DNA from: an uncultured Lachnospiraceae bacterium
GTDB lineage: Bacteria; Bacillota; Clostridia; Lachnospirales; Lachnospiraceae
Assembly: GCA_900544685.1 (NCBI GenBank)
Contig: UQWA01000019.1
Location: 1 to 59,581, forward strand
DNA: 59,581 nt
Reading direction: 5' to 3'
This document shows positions 37,198 to 45,148 of this stretch, piece after piece. Made by a program: the position numbers and the translations under genes. Numbering within the stretch: the stretch's first letter is position 1; the number at the start of each line of letters is the position of its first letter. The notes under the pieces are model-generated. The model did not search any database. It was given only the letters and a program-made list of their open reading frames with translations, and was not told the DNA's origin.

Positions 37198-38529
37198 CTA
37201 GCCCTCCGTATTCACTTCTACTTCTGTCGTATTATTCTGTTCCTCAATATTTACCACAATTTTAACCTCATTGACCAACTCATATCCCTGCGGCAGTGTA
37301 ATCTCTACCGGCAATGTATAGCTTCCATTGATCTCACAACTCTTCAGGTCAATCTCTGCCGTAATATCATCCAGAGTTATATCAATATCTCCAGACTCTG
37401 TATCATCTGTTGTCTTCACACTGATGGAGATTGTATCTGCCGGCGAAAAGATCAGCTTCTTATCAGCCGGTGTGTTATGCATAATAATATCTGAAATTGG
37501 CATCTGGAATGTCTTGCTTCCCACTTCGTCAATTCCCACATGCACCGTGATGGCAGAGGAAATATCTGTTTCCAGACGAATACTATCATACTGGTTCAAT
37601 GTATCATTCAGATCCACCGTATAATCCTGAGTCTCTGTCAGACCTTCTACTGAAATATCATCCTTCAGCGTCAGTTCTCCACCCAATTCGTCAATAGCCT
37701 CTTCCGTTGCCACCAGATTGATCGTCTGTGGGGAAAGTGTAATGGATGACACCTTAAATCCAGGTGCAACTTCTCCCGTCACATTTGCCTTCAGTGGAAT
37801 ATCATTGTATACTTTCCAGATCTCAGTTCGTACTTCTGCGGAATTATTCTGCAGGCTCACTCCATTGCTGTCCTTCAATTCCAGATTACTCATCTGTCCC
37901 TCTGTCAGCGCTGCCCCATTCTTGTCTTCGATCCGGATCGGATAGAGATTCGTGGAATCTGTATTCATATTGGTGATATCCAGTAATATGGTAACCTTAC
38001 CGATAATATTAATCAGTGACTGTGGTCCTGCAATCCGAATTGTATCTCCACTCACGATGGTGGTTTTGCCTAATTCATAACCCTTATCAGCTTTTCCGCT
38101 AGTTACAACTGCTACTCCGAAATTCTGTTCCACCTTATCTTCCATATTGATCTTCAGAGAAGAAGGAATAATTCGGAGATCTTCCTGCCGAATCCTTGCA
38201 TCCTCACAGGATATCTCCAGAGGTACGGTTCCCAGTGCCTCATTATAATTCTCCATATCAGCCTTTACGGTAAAGCTTCCGGAATTCAGCGCAGCCCGGA
38301 TAGACTTGCGTGCTGTCACATAGACATTAATCTTATCAACTCCGTCCACCACTGTGAATGTCTTATTGGCATTCGTAATCGTATCCTGATTTTTAATGGT
38401 AATCGGCACATTCTTATATACCTGCGTACTTTCCGGGTCATTGGTGTTGGTCACAACCAGCCAGATCAGACAGGAAACCAAAAGCGACAGAACTTTCAGC
38501 CCCAGATTATTTGTCCATTTATGCTTCAT
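37198..38529 (-). CDS. cdaR: CdaR, YbbR-domain regulator of diadenylate cyclase
   Basis: Membrane-anchored extracytoplasmic protein of 443 residues. One N-terminal helix (LGLKVLSLLVSCLIWLVV) is followed by four YbbR-type beta repeats (for example VYKNVPITIKN, NVSVEIKN-like and DIPLKANVTGEVAPGFKVSSI). CdaR binds CdaA and modulates c-di-AMP synthesis. Its start overlaps the end of cdaA by 11 bp. Confidence 0.93.
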   Translation of the reverse strand: MKHKWTNNLGLKVLSLLVSCLIWLVVTNTNDPESTQVYKNVPITIKNQDTITNANKTFTVVDGVDKINVYVTARKSIRAALNSGSFTVKADMENYNEALGTVPLEISCEDARIRQEDLRIIPSSLKINMEDKVEQNFGVAVVTSGKADKGYELGKTTIVSGDTIRIAGPQSLINIIGKVTILLDITNMNTDSTNLYPIRIEDKNGAALTEGQMSNLELKDSNGVSLQNNSAEVRTEIWKVYNDIPLKANVTGEVAPGFKVSSITLSPQTINLVATEEAIDELGGELTLKDDISVEGLTETQDYTVDLNDTLNQYDSIRLETDISSAITVHVGIDEVGSKTFQMPISDIIMHNTPADKKLIFSPADTISISVKTTDDTESGDIDITLDDITAEIDLKSCEINGSYTLPVEITLPQGYELVNEVKIVVNIEEQNNTTEVEVNTEG

Positions 38530-39412
38530 CTGACTCTTTTCCCTTCTTTCTCAAAATTCCTACTCCCGGAATACCTTTCTTGGCAGCCGGCACCTTATTC
38601 TGCAGTGCCACAAGACAGGCTCTCAGTTCTTCTTCTTTCACATTATGGCGAAGACGCCCCCTCTGTGCAATAGAAATCCGTCCAGTCTCTTCTGATACGA
38701 TAATTGTCACCGAATCCGTCACTTCACTGATTCCAACCCCCGCCCTGTGTCTGGTTCCAAGTGCTTTACTCAGTGACAGATTCTCTGATAATGGGAGATA
38801 ACAGGTAGCTGACCGTATCTTGTCTCCCTTGATAATCACCGCTCCATCATGAAGTGGTGTATTATGCTCAAAAATATTAATCAGAAGCTGGCTGGTTACA
38901 ATAGCATCCAGATCAATCCCTGTTCGCTCATACTCTTCCAGAGTCTCATTCTGCTCCAATACAATCAGTGCACCTGTCCTGACCTTCGCCATTTCCAGCG
39001 TTGCCCGGATCAGTTCATTCACCGTCTTGTCACTGCACCGCTGTTCCACATCTTTTTCATTTCCTGCACCGAAAATGTTCACAAGAAACATTTTTTCACC
39101 CAGAATCTCCAGTGCTTTTCGCAGCTCTGGCTGAAAAATAATTATTGCTGCAATAATTGCAATATTAATTCCCTTATTAATAATAAAAATCAGAGTATCC
39201 ATATGGAACAGATACACCAGTGCCACAAAAAAACCAAGAAAAATAATTCCCTTCAACAATGTCCATGCCCTGGTATTCTTAATCCAGACCAAAACTGTAT
39301 ACACCAGGAACGATAACAGAATGATCTCTATGACGTCTATGACTCCGATGGGGATTCTGAACATGTACAGACCTGGTATATATTGTATAAACCACATCTT
39401 AATTGTCTGCAT
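38519..39412 (-). CDS. cdaA: diadenylate cyclase CdaA
   Basis: Membrane-bound enzyme making c-di-AMP from two ATP, 297 residues. Three N-terminal helices (about 20-85) precede the DAC domain (about 90-260) with the hallmark LHDGAVI and GTRHRAGVG motifs. The C-terminus has a basic tail. It precedes cdaR in the usual order. c-di-AMP controls osmolyte balance and wall homeostasis, fitting the wall-gene surroundings. Confidence 0.96.
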   Translation of the reverse strand: MQTIKMWFIQYIPGLYMFRIPIGVIDVIEIILLSFLVYTVLVWIKNTRAWTLLKGIIFLGFFVALVYLFHMDTLIFIINKGINIAIIAAIIIFQPELRKALEILGEKMFLVNIFGAGNEKDVEQRCSDKTVNELIRATLEMAKVRTGALIVLEQNETLEEYERTGIDLDAIVTSQLLINIFEHNTPLHDGAVIIKGDKIRSATCYLPLSENLSLSKALGTRHRAGVGISEVTDSVTIIVSEETGRISIAQRGRLRHNVKEEELRACLVALQNKVPAAKKGIPGVGILRKKGKESDEA

Positions 39413-39414
39413 TC

Positions 39415-40347
39415 CTATCTCCTTTCTGATCTTCTGCTTCGCTTCTTACGATAAACCTTACGCTTCGGAACTGCTTTTACATAATAAAAATATTCGTCAT
39501 CTTCAAACCGTACATTCTCCGTACGCCGGTAATCAAGGCTAAACAAAAATGCCTGCGCTGTTCCAGCAGTCGCTACAGCCAGCGCCACATCCAAAATCAA
39601 TGTCAGTGCAGGAAACGATATCTGCAGGAGACCCCCGCACACACACCGGATCCCCACATATACCATAAGGCCAACTCCTGCCGCAACCATCCAGGCATAT
39701 TTTATTGCCATCCTGCGGATCAGCCAGATCACCCATAACAACACTGCCAGTGATGCTGCCATCACTATCATTTCCCGATTATTTATGACTGAATTCATCA
39801 GCTCTGTCATCTTCTGTACCATGGCTTCCGCTGCATCTGCCGCCTGAGACTCTAATGTTCCTCCCAACTTGTTGGTAATCTCAACCAAATACCAGGTAAA
39901 TACTCCAAAGATCACGCCCGCAGCTGACAACGGTCCGCCCACCAGACCAAACAGTACTGCCGCAGCAGACGGTATTCCCATCCTCATGGTAATTGCTGTA
40001 AGAATCAATGGCACCGCCGAATGCGGTGCGATGCTGAAATACAGAAGCATTCCCACAATCAGCATTCCTCCACCTGCTATCGCAGCTTCCACAGAAATAC
40101 CATAAAAATGTACCAGGATCATTCCCGCCCCAATCATAACGGTACTGTTGGATGGTAAAAAAGCACATATCAGTGCCAACGCTCCCGTAACCAGTGGATT
40201 ACACAAAAAAGCCACCTGTCCCAGTGATGCGTTAATCATAGCAAAGGCACACAACGCCATGCAAAACTTTGCCAGTATTCGTATTACAGTATCATGTTCT
40301 CCGTAAAACCTGCTTATGCGATCTCTTACCTTGAGTAACAGCCCCAT
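39415..40347 (-). CDS. polytopic membrane protein of unknown function
   Basis: A 310-residue protein with about nine hydrophobic helices over residues 25-265 and a highly basic C-terminal tail (RKVYRKKRSRRSERR). The first transmembrane part contains GQVAFLCNPLVTGALALICAFLPS. It is two bases upstream of cdaA, so it is probably coexpressed with the c-di-AMP genes. I do not recognise the family; the helical layout resembles SpoIIE-like or transporter-like membrane domains, but no motif supports either. Confidence 0.7.
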   Translation of the reverse strand: MGLLLKVRDRISRFYGEHDTVIRILAKFCMALCAFAMINASLGQVAFLCNPLVTGALALICAFLPSNSTVMIGAGMILVHFYGISVEAAIAGGGMLIVGMLLYFSIAPHSAVPLILTAITMRMGIPSAAAVLFGLVGGPLSAAGVIFGVFTWYLVEITNKLGGTLESQAADAAEAMVQKMTELMNSVINNREMIVMAASLAVLLWVIWLIRRMAIKYAWMVAAGVGLMVYVGIRCVCGGLLQISFPALTLILDVALAVATAGTAQAFLFSLDYRRTENVRFEDDEYFYYVKAVPKRKVYRKKRSRRSERR

Positions 40348-40361
40348 GTTGTTCCCCTTTT

Positions 40362-40766
40362 CTACTTCTGTTTTCTTCTGTCTTCTTTTGCGTACTCATT
40401 CTCCAGCTTCGTCAGCATCTCCCGATACTCTTCCAGATCCTTCAGTGCTCTGACGTAACGGATACTCTGTATACTATATGTCAGCACCAGAAATGCACAT
40501 AACCAGACTGCATACAGAAACAGTATCTGCTTTCCAAATGCCCAAATGTCAATCTTTGTGATGTCAAGCAGCAGTGTCTCTGCATGATACATCCCCCAGC
40601 CAGCCAGGATACACAGAAATGCTGCTGTCACTCTCAGTCCGTTTCGGATCATATGTCTTCCAATATAGTCACTCCTGAAAAACGTTCGTACACCGTTTAA
40701 CTGTTCTTTATGATGTTCTTCAAAAATAGCCAGTCTGGTCATCAGATAAATTCTCTTCTCATTCAT
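40362..40766 (-). CDS. small membrane protein of unknown function
   Basis: A 134-residue protein with two hydrophobic helices (GLRVTAAFLCILAGWGMY and GKQILFLYAVWLCAFLVL) and a charged C-terminal coiled-coil-like stretch (ALKDLEEYREMLTKLENEYAKEDRRKQK). RBS AAGGG precedes the ATG. It sits in the same run as cdaA and comF. No family recognised. Confidence 0.7.
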   Translation of the reverse strand: MNEKRIYLMTRLAIFEEHHKEQLNGVRTFFRSDYIGRHMIRNGLRVTAAFLCILAGWGMYHAETLLLDITKIDIWAFGKQILFLYAVWLCAFLVLTYSIQSIRYVRALKDLEEYREMLTKLENEYAKEDRRKQK

Positions 40767-40790
40767 ATGTATACCCTTCTTTTCCTTTTT

Positions 40791-41492
40791 TCAGTATACC
40801 ATATCCCCATGTCCAATACAAATTGCTATGAAAAAAATCTCGGAAATTCCACACGCTTTCAGCGCTGATGCCGCCGCATCTACTGTACTTCCAGTTGTAT
40901 ACACATCATCCACCAGCAGCACTCTCTTATACTTCCCGTCACTCTCTGCCACGAAAGCCTCCTGCAGATTCCTTCTTCTCCCGGCACGATCCAGTTCCTT
41001 CTGGGCACCTGTGTCTTTTCTTTTTCGCAGAATCTCTGTATCTACCGGAAGATTCCAGTATTCCCCTAATAATTTTGCCAAAATCTCTGCCTGATTGTAT
41101 CCGCGTATTTTCTGCTTTTTCGGATACATGGGAATAGGAACCAGCACATCCGGCCTCCACAGCTCAATTTTTTTCTCTCCATATCTGACAAGGAGCTCTG
41201 CAAAGGTCTCCAGATATTCCCGTTTATTATTGTACTTTATCTTATGAATGGCTTCTTTTACTTTTCCTTCGTACAACAGCATTCCACATCCCTGTGTATA
41301 GCTGTGATGACCTTTCAGACAATCCGGACAATACTCCTGTTCCGCTGAATCCACCGGCTTGCCACACTGATAACAGTAAGGCTGCCTCACTACCTTTAAC
41401 TGTGCACCGCAGTCCATGCAGATTCCCTGCGCGATCTCCCCGCAGATGGGACACCTTGACGGATACAGCAATTCTGCTGCTCCCTTTGCCAA
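40791..41492 (-). CDS. comF: ComF family phosphoribosyltransferase-like protein
   Basis: A 233-residue protein linked to natural-competence DNA uptake in Firmicutes. The N-terminal zinc ribbon has CPICG...CMDC...CYQCG...CPDC. A type I phosphoribosyltransferase fold follows, with the PRPP motif VLLVDDVYTTGST and the upstream YNQAEILAKLL. The start is uncertain: the listed start is TTG at 41492, and no ATG or good RBS is seen between the recD2 stop (in the same frame, 14 codons upstream) and this point. It follows recD2 by 42 bp. Confidence 0.9.
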   Translation of the reverse strand: MAKGAAELLYPSRCPICGEIAQGICMDCGAQLKVVRQPYCYQCGKPVDSAEQEYCPDCLKGHHSYTQGCGMLLYEGKVKEAIHKIKYNNKREYLETFAELLVRYGEKKIELWRPDVLVPIPMYPKKQKIRGYNQAEILAKLLGEYWNLPVDTEILRKRKDTGAQKELDRAGRRRNLQEAFVAESDGKYKRVLLVDDVYTTGSTVDAAASALKACGISEIFFIAICIGHGDMVY

Positions 41493-41534
41493 ATTCTTCC
41501 ATATGTCCTGCCATTCTATTTTTCTGATTCTGTG

Positions 41535-43745
41535 TCACTCCTCTTCCTGCCACTGCTGAATCTGTTCCTTCAGCGTGGAATATCGTTTCTGCTCCATTTC
41601 ATTGTCAATCATCTGCTGAAATACCTGATCCGAACCTACCAGTGTCACACATTTTCTTGCTCTGGTAATGGCGGTATACAAAAGATTCCTGCTCATCAGC
41701 ATACGTGGTCCTGACAGTAGCGGAATCACCACCGCAGGATATTCACTTCCCTGGGACTTATGGATCGTAATGGCATAGGCCAGCTCCAATTGTTCCAGTT
41801 CTTTGAAAGAATACTCAATATATTTGTTATCATCGAATACCACTGTCATCTGCTCCGCATATTCATTGATCTCTGAAACAATCCCCATATCTCCATTAAA
41901 GACCCCGACGCCTTTTTCCACTGGAATGCCATATGCCCCCCTGATTTCCCATTCAATCTGATAATTATTCTTGATCTGCATGACCTTATCGCCTTCACGG
42001 AACAGACCTGACCCATATTCCTTTTCTTTTTTCTCCGGTGAACGAGGATTCAGGTATTCCTGCAGAATCGTATTCAGACGTTCCACTCCCAAAAGTCCTT
42101 TTCTCATCGGCGTCAGCACCTGAATATCCAGCATACCGGCATCCACGTATTTTGGCATTTTCTTCATCACAAGGGTCAGCACCACACTGATAATTACATT
42201 GGCATCATCTCTCTTCAGAAAAAAGAAATCCCTGCTCTTATTATCCAGCACTACATGCTGCCCTTCATTGATCTTATGGGCGTTTACTACAATATCACTT
42301 TCACTTGCCTGGCGGAAAATCTTGTTCAGACGTACCACCGGGAAACACTCTGAATGGATGATATCCCTGAGTACACTTCCAGGTCCCACAGATGGGAGCT
42401 GATTCACATCGCCTACCATAATCAGTCTGGTTCCAATCGACACTGCGGATAGCAGTGCATGCATCAAAAACAGATCCACCATAGACACCTCATCAATGAT
42501 GATCACATCTGCTTCCAGTGGATTCTCCATATTTCGCTCAAAATGATAACCGGCAGACTCTTCCTCAGGCACTCCTGAGATTTCCAGCAGGCGGTGTATG
42601 GTCTGCGCTTCATAACCGGTTGCTTCTGTCATACGCTTGGCTGCCCGTCCTGTAGGTGCTGCCAACAAAATCTCCAGTCCTTCCGATGCAAAATAATGAA
42701 TCAGAGTATTAATCGTCGTTGTCTTACCGGTACCAGGGCCACCTGTAATCACTAACAGTCCATGGTTCACAGCCTGCACAACCGCTTCTTTTTGTAGATC
42801 CTCCAGTGTCGTATGTGTCTCAATCTCGATATCTGCCAGTTTCTTCATCACCGTATCATCTGCAATGTCTGCTGTCACATTCAGATCATGGAGCATCTTT
42901 GCCGTATTCAGTTCCAGATAATAATTCTGGGAACAGTACACTCTGTCTTCCTTCAGAACTACCTTCCGGTCCATGGCAAGATCCATCAAATTTCGCTCCA
43001 TGGCTTCTACTGACACACCAAGCAACTCTGCGCCTCTCTGAAAAAGCTCCATCCTCGGCAGATAGATATGTCCCTCTGCCATAGACTGTTTTAACGCATA
43101 AAACAATCCGCTGCGGATACGGAAGTCCGAATCCGTGTGGATTCCGGCTTTTTCTGCAATCTCATCTGCAATCCTGAAGCCCACGCCCTGAATCTCATCT
43201 GTCATCTGATAAGGATTCTCTTCTATGATGCGGTACAGACGCTCTCCGTACTGATTATAGATCTTTACACTCAGCGCAGAAGAGATTCCGTATTTCTGCA
43301 GAAAAATCATAGCTTTGCGTACATCACGCTTTTCTTCCATCTGCTTGGCAATCTCTCTTGCTTTCTTCTCACTGATGCCCTTGATCTCTGCCAGACGTTC
43401 CGGTTCTTCTTCCATAATACGAAAGGTGTCGCTCTTAAATCTGCGCACAATCCTGGCCGCCAGTGCACTTCCAATTCCTTTTATGGCACCGGATCCCAGA
43501 TAACGTTCCATTGCCATCTCATCTTCCGGTGCCTTTAATTCAAAAGAGCTGATCTTAAACTGAGTCCCATACGTGCTGTGCTGCGTATAGGTTCCTTCCG
43601 CTTCAATCAGCTCTCCCTCATTGATATATTGCAGGGTGCCCACACAAGTCACCTCTTCTCCGTCACAGATCATTACCATGACGGTGTATCCATTCTCTTC
43701 ATTTCGGAAAATGATATGATCTATGTATCCCGAAATTTTTTCCAT
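41535..43745 (-). CDS. recD2: RecD2-type ATP-dependent DNA helicase
   Basis: A 736-residue SF1 helicase. An N-terminal OB-like and helix-hairpin-helix region (GAIKGIGSALAARIVRRF, about 85-105; GISEKKAREIAKQM) precedes the motor with Walker A ITGGPGTGKTT, motif II IIDEVSMVD, GDVNQLPSVGPG and the C-terminal IHKSQGSEYPAVVIP and LLYTAITRARK. RecD2 proteins act in repair and replication-fork maintenance without RecBC. Confidence 0.95.
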   Translation of the reverse strand: MEKISGYIDHIIFRNEENGYTVMVMICDGEEVTCVGTLQYINEGELIEAEGTYTQHSTYGTQFKISSFELKAPEDEMAMERYLGSGAIKGIGSALAARIVRRFKSDTFRIMEEEPERLAEIKGISEKKAREIAKQMEEKRDVRKAMIFLQKYGISSALSVKIYNQYGERLYRIIEENPYQMTDEIQGVGFRIADEIAEKAGIHTDSDFRIRSGLFYALKQSMAEGHIYLPRMELFQRGAELLGVSVEAMERNLMDLAMDRKVVLKEDRVYCSQNYYLELNTAKMLHDLNVTADIADDTVMKKLADIEIETHTTLEDLQKEAVVQAVNHGLLVITGGPGTGKTTTINTLIHYFASEGLEILLAAPTGRAAKRMTEATGYEAQTIHRLLEISGVPEEESAGYHFERNMENPLEADVIIIDEVSMVDLFLMHALLSAVSIGTRLIMVGDVNQLPSVGPGSVLRDIIHSECFPVVRLNKIFRQASESDIVVNAHKINEGQHVVLDNKSRDFFFLKRDDANVIISVVLTLVMKKMPKYVDAGMLDIQVLTPMRKGLLGVERLNTILQEYLNPRSPEKKEKEYGSGLFREGDKVMQIKNNYQIEWEIRGAYGIPVEKGVGVFNGDMGIVSEINEYAEQMTVVFDDNKYIEYSFKELEQLELAYAITIHKSQGSEYPAVVIPLLSGPRMLMSRNLLYTAITRARKCVTLVGSDQVFQQMIDNEMEQKRYSTLKEQIQQWQEEE

Positions 43746-43851
43746 TTCTACTTCCCTTCTGATCTGCGTTCCTGTGGAATGTCTCAGGTTTTCTGTAATC
43801 TTTGTTCACAAAAAACATCTTGCAGGACAATGGCTATAAGCAATAATTGTT

Positions 43852-44850
43852 TTAACCCTCCAGACGATTATTATGTGCAGTTAGCTCTGCATAAGTTCCC
43901 GTTCCAATGGCTACTGCCGCAACCGGTTCTTCTGCTGTCACGGTATTGATGCCAGTTTTCTCCTCAATCAATTCTTCCATTCCATCAAGAAGTGCCCCGC
44001 CGCCTGTCAGCACAATACCACGTTCCACAATATCTGCCGCCAGTTCCGGTGGTGTCTTCTCCAACACACTGTGTACTGCTTCCACAATCTGACCGGTAGT
44101 CTCTTTTAATGCCTCACGCACATCCTCAGAAGTAATACGTACAGTCTTCGGCAGACCTGTTCCCAGATCACGTCCCTTTACTTCCATGATCTTCTGCTCT
44201 GGACGTTCAATTGCCGTTCCCACATGAATCTTGATATCTTCTGCTGCCCGCTCTCCGATAATCAGGTTATGTTCGGCCCTGGCATACTTCATAATAGCTT
44301 CATCAAAATTATCCCCTGCCACATTAATCGTATGATCCACCACAATACCATCCAGTGACAGAATTGCTGTCTCACAGGTACCTGCCCCAATATCCACAAT
44401 CATCTTGCCGCACGGTCTTGAAATGTCGATACCTGCTCCGATTGCTGCAGCTATCGGTTCCGGTACTGTCAGAACCTCTCTGGCTCCTGCCTGATAGGTG
44501 GCATCTTCCACAGCTTTCTTTTCTACTTCTGTGACATTGCTCGGTACACAAATACTGATACGAGGCTTACGGAAAGACAGTCTTCCGGTTGCCTTCTGAA
44601 TAAAATACTTCAGCATCTGTTCTGTCACAGCATAATCTGCTATAATTCCATTCTTTAACGGACGAATGGCAACGATGTTCCCTGTTGTTCTTGAAAGCAT
44701 AATACGCGCTTCATCACCAATTGCCCGGATCTTATCTGCATCACGATCATAGGCAACCACGGAAGGCTCTTTTAAAACCACACCTTTCCCTCTTACATAT
44801 ATCAATATGCTGGCTGTCCCCAGATCGATTCCAATATCTGATACGTTCAT
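43852..44850 (-). CDS. mreB: rod-shape protein of the MreB/Mbl family
   Basis: Actin-like filament protein of 332 residues, the normal length. The phosphate-1 loop reads DIGIDLGTASILIYVRGKG; KNGIIADYAVTEQML and MIVDIGAGTCETAILSLDGIVVDHTINVAGDNFDEAIMKY follow. It guides side-wall peptidoglycan synthesis. mreC and mreD are not adjacent, so it may be an Mbl- or MreBH-like paralogue. RBS AAAGGGGAAG precedes the ATG, with a promoter at 44879-44907. Confidence 0.94.
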   Translation of the reverse strand: MNVSDIGIDLGTASILIYVRGKGVVLKEPSVVAYDRDADKIRAIGDEARIMLSRTTGNIVAIRPLKNGIIADYAVTEQMLKYFIQKATGRLSFRKPRISICVPSNVTEVEKKAVEDATYQAGAREVLTVPEPIAAAIGAGIDISRPCGKMIVDIGAGTCETAILSLDGIVVDHTINVAGDNFDEAIMKYARAEHNLIIGERAAEDIKIHVGTAIERPEQKIMEVKGRDLGTGLPKTVRITSEDVREALKETTGQIVEAVHSVLEKTPPELAADIVERGIVLTGGGALLDGMEELIEEKTGINTVTAEEPVAAVAIGTGTYAELTAHNNRLEG

Positions 44851-44878
44851 ATACTTCCCCTTTCTTACTCCTTGTTAA

Positions 44879-44907
44879 AGTATAAAACACTGCCCTGAAA
44901 TTTTAAA
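44879..44907 (-). promoter_or_regulatory. candidate mreB promoter
   Basis: On the minus strand TTTAAA and TATACT are 17 bp apart, 30 bp before the mreB ATG. A tandem direct repeat (TTTTGAACACA twice) lies just upstream near 44960-44985. Confidence 0.4.
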
Positions 44908-45001
44908 GCCCTTTTTCTGATTTTCCCAAAACTTATCAAAATTCATATTTTCTTTTCTTTTTGAACACATTTTGAACACATTTTATCGATATACTATGAT
45001 C

Positions 45002-45130
45002 ATATTAGCGAAGAGCTAATATATTTCATAACTCAAGCTTCGCAGCACCACACGTTGCGGAGCACTCCCTCAAAATAATTTAGTTTTTTCTCTTTCCTGA
45101 AATGAGCTGTGCGAGACGCACAGCTCATTT
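45002..45130. repeat. cluster of three inverted repeats between mreB and uvrA
   Basis: Within 130 bp there are three stems: ATATTAGC/GCTAATAT (45002-45022), GCTTCGCA/TGCGGAGC (about 45039-45064) and the 14-bp AAATGAGCTGTGCG/CGCACAGCTCATTT (45100-45130). The last lies just after the uvrA stop but has no U-run on either strand, so it is not a normal intrinsic terminator. The layered palindromes look like a small non-coding repeat element; no gene is seen in 44851-45148. Confidence 0.5.
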
Positions 45131-45148
45131 CCTGTTTATGCAGAAATA

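Noticed and set aside
45100..45130. Intrinsic terminator of uvrA.
   Set aside because: The stem is strong but has no U-run after it on either strand, so it is listed as part of an inverted-repeat cluster.
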